Part shown: positions 18,785 through 28,801 of the stretch, in pieces
Layout: the number at the start of each line of letters is the position of its first letter
How positions within the stretch are numbered: the stretch's first letter is position 1
Source of the DNA: Ferribacterium limneticum
Lineage (GTDB): Bacteria > Pseudomonadota > Gammaproteobacteria > Burkholderiales > Rhodocyclaceae
Direction: 5' to 3'
Length of the DNA: 64,000 bases
Assembly (NCBI RefSeq): GCF_020510625.1
Contig: NZ_CP075191.1
Span: forward strand, 1,154,001-1,218,000
Made by a program: the position numbers and the translations under genes
Notes under the pieces: generated by a model
What the model saw: only the letters and a program-made list of their open reading frames with translations
Database searches by the model: none
Told to the model about the DNA's origin: nothing

Positions 18785-19018
18785 ATGACCATGGAATTTG
18801 ATCGCGATCTTGATGTTAAAGGGCTGAACTGCCCGCTGCCTATCCTGCGTACCAAGAAGACGCTCGCTGAGATGGAGTCTGGCCAGGTTCTACGCGTACT
18901 GGCCACCGATCCTGGGTCACTGAAGGATTTTCCCGCTTTTGCCAAGCAGACTGGTAACGAACTGCTTGAACAGAAAGAAGAGAATCGCGTCTTCGAGTAT
19001 TACCTGAAGCGCAAATAA
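18785..19018 (+). CDS. TusA-like sulfurtransferase
   Basis: 77 residues with the TusA/SirA signature LDVKGLNCPLPILRTKKTL, whose CPxP cysteine carries persulfide sulfur. Such proteins relay sulfur for tRNA thiolation, cofactor synthesis or sulfur oxidation. The ATG at 18785 is followed by a second one at 18791. Its TAA stop overlaps the apparent AUA start of the pabB-pabC fusion gene, suggesting translational coupling. Confidence 0.9.
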   Translation: MTMEFDRDLDVKGLNCPLPILRTKKTLAEMESGQVLRVLATDPGSLKDFPAFAKQTGNELLEQKEENRVFEYYLKRK

Positions 19019-20760
19019 GCACCGAACTCATCGCATTTTTCGAGGACAGGCGGGCGCCGGCAGGCGAACCCGCCGCTTGGTATTTCGAAGGCCTGATTGA
19101 GTGCCTTGAGGTCCGCGATGAAGCCTCGCTTGCTGCAGCATTGCGGCGCCTGGAAGATGCTCAGGCGTGGTCGGTCGCTGCCCTTGAATACGAATTGGGC
19201 TACCTGCTCGAATCAAAATCGGTGCCACCAGGATGGTTGCCTGGCAAGAAGCCGCTAGCCCGTTTCTGGCGATTCGCCAAACGGCTGCCTTTGATGGCGG
19301 ATGCTGTCGAGGCTTGGCTGGGCCAGCAGGCAGGCAAGGCGGTCGCAGGTGTGGGTGGCGTTCATTCGACCGTTTGCGAACAAGATTACGTGGCAGCGGT
19401 AGAGCGGATAAAGCAGCTTATTTTCTCCGGCGACTGCTATCAGGTGAATCTCACCTTTCCGCTCGAATTCGACTGGTTCGGCTCTCCTCTGGCTCTCTAT
19501 GCGAGGTTACGCGAGCGTCAGCCGGTACGTTACGGCGGCTTTGTCGGTGATCGTTCGCAGGGACTGCTTTCCCTTTCGCCTGAGCTCTTTCTTGAGCGCC
19601 AAGGCGAGAGGCTGCTAACGCGGCCAATGAAGGGAACAGCGCCACGTAGCGCTCCCGCCGAGCAATTGCGCAACTCCGAGAAAGATTGCGCCGAAAACCT
19701 GATGATCGTGGACCTGCTGCGTAACGATCTTGGGCGGGTGGCCGACAACGGTAGCGTGGTGGTTGATCATCTGTTCGAGATCGAGGATTACCCGACGGTC
19801 TGGCAAATGGTCTCCGAAGTCTCGGCGCGGGCTGGTGGCAGGACTTTTGGTGAAATACTGCGGGCGCTTTTTCCCTGTGGCTCGATTACCGGTGCGCCAA
19901 AGATTCGCGCCATGCAGATTGCCGCTGAGCTTGAAGGCACGCCACGTGGTGTCTATACCGGTGCTCTTGGCTGGATTGCGCCAGGGGGTGACTTTCGCTT
20001 GAATGTGGCAATTCGCACCCTGGAATTGCAAGCGGGAGGGCGAGGCAAGCTGGGTATTGGCAGCGGCATCGTGGCGGACTCTCAGCCGCTGGCAGAGTGG
20101 CAGGAATGTCAGCTTAAGGCCGGATTTCTGCGTAATTCTGATCCAGGGGTTTCACTGATCGAGACGTTGCGTCGCGAAGAAGGTGCATATCCGCGTTTCG
20201 CCGGCCATCTGGCTCGCTTGCGCCAGTCGGCGGCTTGGCTGGGCTTCAGCCTTGACGAAAAGCGGGTCATGGAATTGCTGGCCGAACAGCCCCAAAGTGG
20301 GCTTTGGCGGGTGCGCCTGACGCTAAACAAAGATGGCCGCCTTGCTGTGCAGTCGTTTCCGCTCGCTGATGAGCCTGGCACTCTGCGTCAGGCGCTATTG
20401 GCCCATCAGCCGATTTGTTCTACGCATCCCTTGCGCCGCCACAAGACAACCGATCGTGCACTCTACGACGAAGCGCTAAGTGTTCTGGTGGGCGATCCGC
20501 AATTGTTTGATGTGGTCTTTCTGAATGAGCGCGGTGAGGTAGCCGAGGGCGCACGCAGCAACGTATTTGTCGAGCGCGATGGGGTTTTCCTGACGCCGCC
20601 TCTGGCAAGCGGTGCCTTGCCCGGCGTGTTGCGGGCCGAAATGCTGGCCGATGGGCGAGCGCGTGAAACGGTGCTATGGCCGGATGACCTGTGTGATGGC
20701 TTCTGGCTGGGAAATGCCCTGCGTGGGCTGGTTTGGGTGTCCCTTAGGACAAAGGCCTGA
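19015..20760 (+). CDS. pabB: Aminodeoxychorismate synthase I / 4-amino-4-deoxychorismate lyase fusion (PabB-PabC)
   Basis: About 581 residues. The N-terminal chorismate-binding PabB domain (to about residue 365, e.g. TRPMKGTAPRS, DLLRNDLGRVAD, PCGSITGAPKIRAMQI) is fused to a class IV aminotransferase PabC domain (SLIETLRREEGAYPRF, HKTTDRALYDEAL, GARSNVFVERDG). It makes p-aminobenzoate for folate. The frame is open without ATG, GTG or TTG until 19141, yet 42 upstream residues (STELIAFFEDRRAP..., AALEYELGYL) look like a real PabB N-terminus. The best start is ATA at 19015, overlapping the previous TAA as ATAA where related genes would have ATGA. Start position is therefore uncertain. Confidence 0.9.
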   Translation: MSTELIAFFEDRRAPAGEPAAWYFEGLIECLEVRDEASLAAALRRLEDAQAWSVAALEYELGYLLESKSVPPGWLPGKKPLARFWRFAKRLPLMADAVEAWLGQQAGKAVAGVGGVHSTVCEQDYVAAVERIKQLIFSGDCYQVNLTFPLEFDWFGSPLALYARLRERQPVRYGGFVGDRSQGLLSLSPELFLERQGERLLTRPMKGTAPRSAPAEQLRNSEKDCAENLMIVDLLRNDLGRVADNGSVVVDHLFEIEDYPTVWQMVSEVSARAGGRTFGEILRALFPCGSITGAPKIRAMQIAAELEGTPRGVYTGALGWIAPGGDFRLNVAIRTLELQAGGRGKLGIGSGIVADSQPLAEWQECQLKAGFLRNSDPGVSLIETLRREEGAYPRFAGHLARLRQSAAWLGFSLDEKRVMELLAEQPQSGLWRVRLTLNKDGRLAVQSFPLADEPGTLRQALLAHQPICSTHPLRRHKTTDRALYDEALSVLVGDPQLFDVVFLNERGEVAEGARSNVFVERDGVFLTPPLASGALPGVLRAEMLADGRARETVLWPDDLCDGFWLGNALRGLVWVSLRTKA

Positions 20761-20793
20761 AAATCAGGGATTTCCAGGCCTTTGGGGGAACTG

Positions 20794-20831
20794 CATCCCA
20801 CAGGGGGGGGCGTGCCAGCCCCAGTGGGATG
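20794..20831. terminator. Stem-loop between converging genes
   Basis: GCATCCCAC (20794-20802) faces GTGGGATGG (20823-20831), with a G run and a C run extending the stem. It lies between the pabB stop and the end of the minus-strand membrane gene. There is no clear T tract. A second stem (CAAAGGCCTG/CAGGCCTTTG, 20750-20784) overlaps the pabB stop. One or both may terminate transcription. Confidence 0.4.
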
Positions 20832-20847
20832 GTGTGCCTTGGGCTGA

Positions 20848-21324
20848 TCAGCCGCGCAGCTTGCGCAGATATAGCCCGAGCAAAGAGAAGAGGCCGGCTG
20901 CGATACCGTAGTAGAAGGCTTTGGCCGCAACGTCCTGATATTCGATCAGTACCGGTACTTCGTTTTCCACCTTGTAGCGAATGGTAGTCTGGAAGTGCCA
21001 GGATGAGGCCTTCACCTCATAAATGCCGTTTTCCTTCTTCCATTTCAGCCAGTTCTGCTTTTCTTCGACATCGCCGGCTGGCTCAGGCATCTCCAGCGTG
21101 GTGTAAATGCCTTTGGCCTTGGCGTCAGCCAGTTCGCTGTAGGCAAAACCACAGGGTTCCTTGTCGGCGGCACAAACGGCGACCACGCGGAACTCGGGTT
21201 TCCATTCAGCGTTCTTTTCCCATGGCCAGGACATGATGAAGGCGACTGTCCATACCCAGACCAGTCCGGTAAAGATCATCAGGGCGATGAATATCTTGGC
21301 AAAAAAACCGCGTTTGTCTTCCAT
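20848..21324 (-). CDS. Hypothetical two-helix membrane protein
   Basis: 158 residues, not recognised. A hydrophobic helix at about residues 9-33 and another near the C-terminus (about 134-153, FYYGIAAGLFSLLGLYL) flank a soluble domain of about 100 residues with two cysteines (VCAADKEPC). That domain ends with a beta-rich part (YEVKASSWHFQTTIRYKVENEVPVLIEY). The soluble part is probably periplasmic. It lies eight bases upstream of valS on the same strand, so it may be co-transcribed with it. The two close cysteines could form a disulfide. Confidence 0.7.
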   Translation of the reverse strand: MEDKRGFFAKIFIALMIFTGLVWVWTVAFIMSWPWEKNAEWKPEFRVVAVCAADKEPCGFAYSELADAKAKGIYTTLEMPEPAGDVEEKQNWLKWKKENGIYEVKASSWHFQTTIRYKVENEVPVLIEYQDVAAKAFYYGIAAGLFSLLGLYLRKLRG

Positions 21325-21332
21325 ATGTCTCT

Positions 21333-24170
21333 CTATGCCTGGCCGAGCTTGGCCAGTTGGGGTTTAAGTTGTTCCAGCGTTGCCGTGAAATCGGCCACCC
21401 GCTGCTTTTCCTGATCGATCACCGCTGCCGGGGCGCGGGCGACGAAACCTTCGTTGGCGAGCTTGCCCTGGGCAATCGAAATCTGCTTTTCCAGCTTCTC
21501 GATTTCCTTGGCGAGGCGCACGCGTTCGGCGGCTACGTCGATTTCCACCTTCAGCATCAGGCGGGTTTCACCGACTACGGCAACCGGCGCCATGGCATCG
21601 GCCGGCATGTCGGAAACGATTTGTACCTCGGAGAGCTTACCCAGAGCTTGCAGGATGGCTGCGAACTCGGAAATCTCGGCGCCGCCACCAGCCACCAGTA
21701 GCGGCATGCGCAGGGCCGGCGAGACATTCATCTCGCCACGCAGGTTGCGGCAGGCGTAGGCCAGGGCCTTGAGGCGCTCGACCTTGGCTTCGGAGGCAGG
21801 ATCGAGCTTGTACTCCTCGGCGCGCGGGTAGGCGGCGAGCATGATCGAGTCGTGCGTCTTGCGGCCGGCGATCGGCGCGACGGTCTGCCACAGCTCTTCG
21901 GTGATGAACGGAATGAGCGGGTGGGCCAGGCGCAGCACGGCTTCCAGCGTGCGGACTAGGGTGCGGCGGGCGCCGCGCTGCTGGGCATCGTTGCCGGTCT
22001 GGATCTCGACCTTGGCGATTTCCAGGTACCAGTCGCAGAACTCGTCCCAGATGAATTTGTAGATGGCCTGGGCAACAAGGTCGAAACGGTAGTCGGTGAA
22101 GTGCTGCTCGACTTCCTTCTCGACGCGCTGCAGCTGGCTGACGATCCAGCGGTCAGCGAAGCTGAATTCGAGCGGGGCAGAACCGCCACAGGCCGGACCG
22201 TTCTGCTGATGTTCGAGGGCCAGGTCATGGCCTTCTACATTCATCAGCACGAAGCGCGTGGCATTCCACAGCTTGTTGCAGAAATTGCGATAGCCATCGC
22301 AGCGATTCAGGTCGAACTTGATGTCGCGGCCGGGCGAGGCGAGGCTGGCAAAGGTGAAACGCAGGGCGTCGGTGCCGAAGGAAGCGATGCCTTCCGGGAA
22401 TTCCTTCTTGGTTTTCTTGGCGATGCTCTCGGCTTGCTTCGGGTTCATTAGGCCGGTCGTGCGCTTTTCGATCAGCGCGTCGAGGCCGATGCCGTCGATG
22501 AGGTCGATCGGGTCGAGTACGTTGCCCTTCGATTTCGACATCTTCTGGCCTTCGCCATCGCGGATCAGGCCATGCACGTAAACGTGCTTGAACGGGATCT
22601 GGCCGGTGATTTGCTTGGTCATCATGACCATGCGGGCGACCCAGAAGAAGATGATGTCGAAGCCGGTGACCAGCACGGTCGACGGCAAATATTGCTGCAA
22701 AATCGGGTTGGCGGCGTCGATGGCCTCGTCGCCCGTCCAGTCCAGCGTCGAGAACGGCCACAGGGCGGATGAGAACCAGGTGTCGAGGACGTCTTCGTCA
22801 CGGCTCAGGGCGCCGGTGTAGCCCTGTTTGGCCGCTTCGGCCTTGGCTTCTGCCTCGCTGTGAGCGACAAAAATCTGGCCGTTATCGCCATACCAGGCCG
22901 GAATCTGGTGGCCCCACCATAGCTGGCGGGAAATACACCAATCCTGGATGTTGTTGAGCCACTGGTTGTAGGTATTGACCCAGTTTTCCGGGTAGAACTT
23001 GATCTCGCCGGAATGGACGACGTCGAGCGCCTTCTCGGTGATCGACTTGCCGTCGTCACCCGGCTTGGACATGGCGACAAACCACTGGTCGGTGAGCATC
23101 GGCTCGATGACGACGTTGGTCCGGTCGCCGCGCGGCACCTTGAGCTTGTGCTTGTCGGTCTTTTCCAGGATGCCGAGGGCTTCGAGATCGGCGACGACGG
23201 CCTTGCGGGCGTCGAAGCGGTCGAGGCCACGGTATTTCTCCGGGGCGTTTTCGTTGATCTTGGCGTCCAGCGTCAGGATCGAGATCATCGGCAGGCCGTG
23301 GCGCTGGCCAACCGCGTAGTCGTTGAAGTCATGCGCCGGCGTGACCTTGACGCAGCCTGTGCCGAATTCGAGATCGACATAGCTGTCGGCGATGATCGGG
23401 ATTTCTCGATCGGTCAGCGGCAGCTTCACCATCTTGCCGATCATGTGCTTGTAGCGCTCGTCTTCCGGGTGAACCATGACGGCGGTGTCGCCAAGCATGG
23501 TTTCCGGCCGCGTCGTGGCGACGACCAGGCTATCCGAGCCATCGGCCAGCGGATAGCGGATGTGCCACATGAAGCCGTCTTCTTCCTCCTGCACCACTTC
23601 GAGGTCGGAAACGGCAGTGTGCAGCTTTGGATCCCAGTTCACCAGCCGCTTGCCGCGGTAGATCAGGCCTTCGTTGAACAGGCGGACGAAAGTTTCGGTG
23701 ACGACCTTGTTGAGGCCGGCATCCATCGTGAAGCGTTCGCGCTTCCAGTCCGGGCTGGTGCCCATGCGGCGCATCTGCTTGGTGATGGTGTTGCCGGAGT
23801 ATTCCTTCCATTCCCAGACTTTTTCCAGGAACTTCTCACGGCCGAGGTCGTGGCGGCTGATGCCCTGCGCGTCCAGTTGCCGCTCGACGACGATCTGCGT
23901 CGCGATGCCGGCGTGGTCGGTGCCCGGCTGCCACAGTGTGTTGTGGCCACGCATCCGGTAATAGCGGGTCAGGGCGTCCATCAGCGTCTGGTTGAAACCG
24001 TGGCCCATGTGCAGCGTACCGGTCACATTGGGCGGCGGCAGCAAGATGCAGAAGTTTTCTTCAGGTGCCTTGCTGCTATCTACGCCGGCAGCGAAGTAAT
24101 TCTGGGCTTCCCACTCGGGGTACCAGCGGCGTTCGATATCGGCTGGTTCAAAGGCTTTGGCGAGTTCCAT
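21333..24170 (-). CDS. valS: Valine-tRNA ligase
   Basis: 945 residues, normal for bacterial ValRS. It charges tRNA-Val in the cytoplasm. Motifs: [13 protein letters not shown] (HIGH motif at 54-57), KMSKSKGN, an editing domain between them, and a C-terminal coiled-coil arm ([25 protein letters not shown]). It is in a minus-strand series pepA-holC-hypothetical-valS, an arrangement common in beta- and gammaproteobacteria. Confidence 0.98.
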   Translation of the reverse strand: MELAKAFEPADIERRWYPEWEAQNYFAAGVDSSKAPEENFCILLPPPNVTGTLHMGHGFNQTLMDALTRYYRMRGHNTLWQPGTDHAGIATQIVVERQLDAQGISRHDLGREKFLEKVWEWKEYSGNTITKQMRRMGTSPDWKRERFTMDAGLNKVVTETFVRLFNEGLIYRGKRLVNWDPKLHTAVSDLEVVQEEEDGFMWHIRYPLADGSDSLVVATTRPETMLGDTAVMVHPEDERYKHMIGKMVKLPLTDREIPIIADSYVDLEFGTGCVKVTPAHDFNDYAVGQRHGLPMISILTLDAKINENAPEKYRGLDRFDARKAVVADLEALGILEKTDKHKLKVPRGDRTNVVIEPMLTDQWFVAMSKPGDDGKSITEKALDVVHSGEIKFYPENWVNTYNQWLNNIQDWCISRQLWWGHQIPAWYGDNGQIFVAHSEAEAKAEAAKQGYTGALSRDEDVLDTWFSSALWPFSTLDWTGDEAIDAANPILQQYLPSTVLVTGFDIIFFWVARMVMMTKQITGQIPFKHVYVHGLIRDGEGQKMSKSKGNVLDPIDLIDGIGLDALIEKRTTGLMNPKQAESIAKKTKKEFPEGIASFGTDALRFTFASLASPGRDIKFDLNRCDGYRNFCNKLWNATRFVLMNVEGHDLALEHQQNGPACGGSAPLEFSFADRWIVSQLQRVEKEVEQHFTDYRFDLVAQAIYKFIWDEFCDWYLEIAKVEIQTGNDAQQRGARRTLVRTLEAVLRLAHPLIPFITEELWQTVAPIAGRKTHDSIMLAAYPRAEEYKLDPASEAKVERLKALAYACRNLRGEMNVSPALRMPLLVAGGGAEISEFAAILQALGKLSEVQIVSDMPADAMAPVAVVGETRLMLKVEIDVAAERVRLAKEIEKLEKQISIAQGKLANEGFVARAPAAVIDQEKQRVADFTATLEQLKPQLAKLGQA

Positions 24171-24235
24171 GGGCTTGTCGGAAAAGGGGAAAACCCATGA
24201 TTATACCGGAGCCTAGCACCGGTATCGGCGCGATC

Positions 24236-24637
24236 TCAGTCGTGCGAAGGCTGAGCGTCAATCATGGCCTGCTCGGCCAGGAAATCGCGGACGGTCGATT
24301 CGATGATGCCTGGTAATTCAGCGCTCAGGCGTTGTTCGACGCGGCGAGCCAGTTCGTAAATCAACTGGTCACGCAGCGCGGGATCGATTGTTGGGGCCAA
24401 CGGTGTTGGCACCAATATCTCGACATCTGGCTCGATGATGGCGTCAGAGGTGGCGATGAACACCGGTTCCTCTATTGCCAAAAGCTCAGCGGAGACGGAA
24501 ATCTCTGCATCCAGCAAAACCGGAATGTCGTCTTCGTCGATGGCATCGGTCAGTACCGGCAGGTCGTCAAACTCGTTGTCGCTCTGGCGTTTGCGGTGCA
24601 TCAGCGCGTCGGCGCGGGCGAGTATCGGGCTGGGCAC
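24236..24637 (-). CDS. Hypothetical protein between holC and valS
   Basis: 133 residues, acidic, not recognised as a known domain. The first half is low-complexity and rich in Asp, Glu, Ile and Val; the second half is a probable helix (DPALRDQLIYELARRVEQRLSAELPGIIESTVRDFLAEQA). The start is a GTG at 24637 with AAGGA upstream. Its position inside the holC-valS series suggests co-transcription. Function unknown. Confidence 0.65.
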   Translation of the reverse strand: MPSPILARADALMHRKRQSDNEFDDLPVLTDAIDEDDIPVLLDAEISVSAELLAIEEPVFIATSDAIIEPDVEILVPTPLAPTIDPALRDQLIYELARRVEQRLSAELPGIIESTVRDFLAEQAMIDAQPSHD

Positions 24638-24646
24638 TAGGTTTCC

Positions 24647-25069
24647 TTAACGGTCGCTGAGGTCGAAGTAGCGTACTTCGTAACCGCGATCCTTGTAGAA
24701 CTTGACGCGATCCCGGGCGGCAAGACGGTCGCTTTCGTCCTGGCCAACAACCTCGATCAGGCTTTGGAAGCGCGAAAAACCAGGGGGGATTTCCCGGCTC
24801 AGGTTCATCAGGCGCTCATCCTGCGGGATCGTTTCTAGCGTGTCGGTGATCAGGATCGGGGTTTCGGCCGCCAATGGCGAATCCGCCCGGCAGTGCGGCA
24901 CGAAACTGAGTGGAGCATGGGTCCAGAGCATGCGGTCGACGCTGCCAGCAACTTCTTTTTCAAGGGCGTACACCAGCACCGCTTTCTTCTTGGCATAGGC
25001 GCCACTCAGCAGAGCGCAGGCAGCGGCGATCTTGTCAGACGCGCCGTGGTAAAAAAATACTTCCGTCAA
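24647..25069 (-). CDS. holC: DNA polymerase III subunit chi
   Basis: 140 residues with the HolC pattern (TEVFFYHGASDKI, KAVLVYALEKEVAGSVDRMLWTH, PHCRADSPLAAETPILIT). Chi links the clamp loader to SSB during replication. The start is TTG at 25069, which overlaps the pepA stop as TTGA, so it is probably coupled to pepA translation. Confidence 0.92.
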   Translation of the reverse strand: MTEVFFYHGASDKIAAACALLSGAYAKKKAVLVYALEKEVAGSVDRMLWTHAPLSFVPHCRADSPLAAETPILITDTLETIPQDERLMNLSREIPPGFSRFQSLIEVVGQDESDRLAARDRVKFYKDRGYEVRYFDLSDR

Positions 25070-26562
25070 TTGAGTTTGCCTGCCCGTTGCAGCAGGTAAT
25101 AGGCGAGCATGGGCACCGGGCGGCCGGTAGCGCCCTTGTCGGCGCCGGATTTCCAGGCGGTGCCAGCGATGTCGAGGTGGGCCCAGTCGAATTTCTTGGT
25201 GAACCGCGACAGGAAGCAGGCGGCAGAGATGGCGCCACCCCAGCGGCCGCCGATGTTGGCCATGTCGGCAAACGGGCTCTTCAACAACTCCTGGTAGTCA
25301 TCCCACAATGGCATGTGCCAGCCGCGGTCGTTGGCGTCTTCGCCGGCGTCGAGCAGGTCGCGGGCCAGGGCGTCCTTGTTGGCGAACAGGCCGGTCGCAA
25401 TGCTGCCCAGAGCGACGACGCAGGCACCGGTCAGGGTCGCCACGTCAATCACTGTATCGGGCTCAAAGCGTTCGGCATAAGTCAGGGCATCGCACAGGAT
25501 CAGGCGGCCTTCGGCATCGGTATTCAGAATTTCGATGGTCTGACCCGACATGGAAGTAACGATGTCGCCGGGGCGGGTGGCATTGCCTCCAGGCATGTTC
25601 TCTGTCGCGGGTACGACAACCGTCAGGTTGATCGGCAGCGCCATGCGCGCCACAGCCTGCATGGTGCCCAGAACGCTGGCGGCACCGCACATGTCGTATT
25701 TCATCTCGTCCATTTCGGCGCCGGGTTTCAACGAAATGCCGCCGGTGTCGAAAGTGACGCCCTTGCCCACCAGCACAACAGGCTTTTCGCTGGCTCGGGA
25801 ACCCTTGTAGGTCAGGACGATCAGTTTTGGAGGCTGGTGTGATCCGCGGGCCACCGAAAGCAGGGAGTGCATGCCGAGCTTTTCCATGTCGGCGCGATCA
25901 AGGATTTCGCAGCCCAGCTTGAATTCCTCGGCCATGGCCTGTGCCTGCTCGGCGAGATAGGTTGGATGGCAGATATTGGGGGGCAGGTTGCCCAGTGTTT
26001 TTGCCATGGCCATGCCTTCGGCAATGGCGAGGCCTTGCGCCAGAGCTTCCTCGGCCGGGGCCAGTTCGTTGCGTCGTTCGACGCTGATGGTCAGTTTGCG
26101 CAGCGGCCGACGAATTTCTTCCTTCTTGCTCTTGAACTGGTCGAACTTGTAGGTGGCATCCAGCGCAATCATGGCCGTCTGGCGAACGCGCCAGGCGATA
26201 CTACGTTTTTTGACCGGCAGTTCGGTCAGGAAAATGGAGGCATCAAAGGCGCCGGTTTCGTTCAATACTTTGACTGCTGTCCGGATGGCGCTGGCGAATT
26301 CCTTTTCCCGGAATTCCTTTTCCTTACCCAGGCCGACAAGCAGGATGCGGTCGCACAGCGTGGAAGGCACGCTGTGCAGCAGCAAGGTGCTGCCCGCCTT
26401 GCCTTCCATGTCGCCACGCCGAATGATGTCGGAAAGATAACCCCCGGATGCCTTGTCGAGCAGTTCGGCGGGAAGTGTCATTTTCCTTGATTCAAAAATC
26501 CCCACAACGACGCAGGCGCTACGCTGTTTTTCCGGGCTACCGCTTTTTATGCTAAATTCCAC
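25066..26562 (-). CDS. pepA: Leucyl aminopeptidase (cytosol aminopeptidase PepA)
   Basis: 498 residues. The C-terminal catalytic M17 domain carries metal and active-site blocks LVGKGVTFDTGGISLKP, MKYDMCGAASVLG and the signature NTDAEGRLILCDALTYA. It removes N-terminal residues from peptides in the cytoplasm; PepA in some species also binds DNA. It is first in the pepA-holC-hypothetical-valS series and diverges from lptF, sharing a 71-base gap. Confidence 0.97.
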   Translation of the reverse strand: MEFSIKSGSPEKQRSACVVVGIFESRKMTLPAELLDKASGGYLSDIIRRGDMEGKAGSTLLLHSVPSTLCDRILLVGLGKEKEFREKEFASAIRTAVKVLNETGAFDASIFLTELPVKKRSIAWRVRQTAMIALDATYKFDQFKSKKEEIRRPLRKLTISVERRNELAPAEEALAQGLAIAEGMAMAKTLGNLPPNICHPTYLAEQAQAMAEEFKLGCEILDRADMEKLGMHSLLSVARGSHQPPKLIVLTYKGSRASEKPVVLVGKGVTFDTGGISLKPGAEMDEMKYDMCGAASVLGTMQAVARMALPINLTVVVPATENMPGGNATRPGDIVTSMSGQTIEILNTDAEGRLILCDALTYAERFEPDTVIDVATLTGACVVALGSIATGLFANKDALARDLLDAGEDANDRGWHMPLWDDYQELLKSPFADMANIGGRWGGAISAACFLSRFTKKFDWAHLDIAGTAWKSGADKGATGRPVPMLAYYLLQRAGKLN

Positions 26563-26633
26563 AAGCTGCTCCTGATCAAGGAAATATCAGTATTTGAGGG
26601 ATTATCCTCGTATTTTTTCGGTTTCGTCAAAGC

Positions 26634-27716
26634 ATGATATTCGAGCGCGCCGCCCGGCGCGAATTTGCCCAGGCAGCTGCCGGCATCAGCGTTGCGCTGC
26701 TGGCTATTCTGACCTCCACCAATCTGATTCGCCTGCTCAAGGAAGCGGCCGGCGGTCGAATTGCGCCCGAAGCGGTTGCCTCACTGCTGGGCTTCTCAGC
26801 GCTGAACTTCATGCCGGTGCTCCTCTCGCTGACCCTTTTCGTCTCCGTACTGCTGAGTTTGTCGCGGGTTTACCGGGATTCGGAGATGGTGGTCTGGTTT
26901 TCTTCCGGTCTGCCGCTGACAGGGTGGGTTTCCCCCGTTTTGCGATTTGCTGCACCGATTGTTATTGCTATCGCTGTGGTTTCCGGCTTTCTGGCGCCTT
27001 GGGCGAATTCCAGTTCAGCTGAGTATCGCGAAAAACTATCAGCCCGAAGTGAGCTTTCCCAAGTCTCCCCAGGAGCCTTCCGGGAAGTGAAAAAAGGGCA
27101 GCGCGTATTTTTTGTTGAGGGCGTCGAGGGGGACGGTAGTCACGTCGGCAATGTCTTCGTTGCGTCTTATCAGGAAGGCAAGCTCGGCGTCATCATGTCG
27201 GACTCCGGTTACCAGGAAGCCTCCGGTAATGGCGACCGCTTCGTGGTTTTGGAGCATGGGCGCCGCTACGAGGTTGAGCCGGGGACGCCTGCCTTCAAGG
27301 TAATGGAGTTCGAGCGTTACCGGGCCCGGGTCGAGGATGGAGAGCCGACACCTTCTGATCTGTCACCCAAAGGAATGCCGATTACCCGACTGGTGCTTGA
27401 GGATAGCAATCAGGCCCGGGGCGAACTGTTGTGGCGGGTCGGTTTGCCGGTATCTGCCTTGGTTCTGTGCTTGCTGGCTATTCCGCTTTCATATGTCAAT
27501 CCGCGGGCTGGTCGTTCCGCCAATATGCTAATTGCTATCCTGGTTTACGCGATTTACAACAATCTGCTGTCGGTCAGTCAGGCCTGGGTGGCGCAGGGGA
27601 AAATGTCGTTCTGGGTCGGCCTTTGGGCCGCGCATGCGTTGATGCTGTTGCCGCTGCTCTTGCTTTTTTACCGACGAGTAGTCGTTCGTATGCCTTGGCA
27701 GAGGTGGGGTGCATGA
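26634..27716 (+). CDS. lptF: LPS export ABC transporter permease LptF
   Basis: 360 residues of the YjgP/YjgQ family. Six transmembrane helices, three on each side of a periplasmic beta-jellyroll (about 125-255, GAFREVKKGQRVFFVEGVEGDG). With LptG and LptB2 it extracts LPS from the inner membrane. Start MIFERAARREF fits the family. The stop overlaps the lptG start (ATGA). Confidence 0.96.
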   Translation: MIFERAARREFAQAAAGISVALLAILTSTNLIRLLKEAAGGRIAPEAVASLLGFSALNFMPVLLSLTLFVSVLLSLSRVYRDSEMVVWFSSGLPLTGWVSPVLRFAAPIVIAIAVVSGFLAPWANSSSAEYREKLSARSELSQVSPGAFREVKKGQRVFFVEGVEGDGSHVGNVFVASYQEGKLGVIMSDSGYQEASGNGDRFVVLEHGRRYEVEPGTPAFKVMEFERYRARVEDGEPTPSDLSPKGMPITRLVLEDSNQARGELLWRVGLPVSALVLCLLAIPLSYVNPRAGRSANMLIAILVYAIYNNLLSVSQAWVAQGKMSFWVGLWAAHALMLLPLLLLFYRRVVVRMPWQRWGA

Positions 27717-28801
27717 TATCCCGCTTGAATCTCTATCAGCGCTATCTCATTCGCGAAACATTTGCCTCGGTGTTTCTCGTTCTGGCGGCCTTTTTGGCGC
27801 TGTTCGCCTTCTTTAACTTTATTGACGAACTGCGTACTGTTGGCAAGGCTGGCTATAGCGTTGTGCATGCGGCTCTTTTTGTCGCGCTCAGCATGCCGGG
27901 TTTGGTCTATGAGCTGATACCGATTGCGACCTTGATTGGCACGCTGTACGCACTGTCCACCTTGGCGCGGCATTCCGAAATTACCGTGCTACGGGCGTCG
28001 GGTTTGGCGACGAGTGATCTGCTGATGACTTTATTCCGTGCTGCCCTGCTTTTGGCTTTGCTTACCTTCCTGATTGGTGAAGCGGTTGTTCCATTCAGCG
28101 AGCGCCTGGGAAAGGAGATCCGGGCCAAGGCGTTAAGTACGGTAATCGCGCAAAGTGGTTTCGACAGTGGCTTGTGGGTCAAGGATGGACGTAGCTTCAT
28201 CAATATCCGGAAAGCCGCTCCTGATGCGCCTCTTGAGGGGGTTCGTATCTACCATTTCAGCCAGCAGAATCTGCTTGAGTCGGTGACGGATGCTCAGAGA
28301 GCGGATTTCGAAGATCCCGATCTATGGCGTTTGAGTGGGGTGGTGAAAACGGTACTTGAGGGGGATTCCTCTCGTGTTGAAAGTGCTCAGGCGGGTGAAT
28401 GGCGGTCCACTGTTACGCCGACACTGCTTGCGGCGCTGATGGTTTCTCCTGAGCGCATGTCGCTTTTGGGGCTCCTGAATTACACCAGGCATCTGACCGA
28501 GAACAAGCAGAAAACCGAGCGCTACGAAATAGCCCTCTGGAAGAAGGTGGTCTACCCCTTGGCCGCACTCGTCATGGTGGCGTTGGCGCTACCTTTCGGC
28601 TACTCGCATAATCGGGTCGGCGGCGTCAGTCTGAAAATATTTGCCGGCGTAATGCTGGGTATTCTTTTCTATGCCCTGAATGGGCTGTCGTCGAATCTTG
28701 GAGCGATCAATTCGTGGTCGCCAGTGGTCAGTGCGACTGCGCCTTCGGCGATATTTCTGCTTATTGCGACCGGAATGCTCTGGTGGGTCGAGCGCCGCTG
28801 A
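27713..28801 (+). CDS. lptG: LPS export ABC transporter permease LptG
   Basis: 362 residues, partner of LptF, same six-helix plus periplasmic domain layout (MISRLNLYQRYLIRETFASVF at the N-terminus). The ATG at 27713 overlaps the lptF stop; longer in-frame sequence lies inside lptF. Its stop is directly next to the stop of the converging RDD gene. Confidence 0.96.
   Translation: MISRLNLYQRYLIRETFASVFLVLAAFLALFAFFNFIDELRTVGKAGYSVVHAALFVALSMPGLVYELIPIATLIGTLYALSTLARHSEITVLRASGLATSDLLMTLFRAALLLALLTFLIGEAVVPFSERLGKEIRAKALSTVIAQSGFDSGLWVKDGRSFINIRKAAPDAPLEGVRIYHFSQQNLLESVTDAQRADFEDPDLWRLSGVVKTVLEGDSSRVESAQAGEWRSTVTPTLLAALMVSPERMSLLGLLNYTRHLTENKQKTERYEIALWKKVVYPLAALVMVALALPFGYSHNRVGGVSLKIFAGVMLGILFYALNGLSSNLGAINSWSPVVSATAPSAIFLLIATGMLWWVERR

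Noticed and set aside
19141..20760. TTG at 19141 as the start of the pabB-pabC fusion
   Set aside because: It would remove about 42 residues that look like a normal PabB N-terminus (including AALEYELGYL nearby) and lacks a good ribosome binding site.
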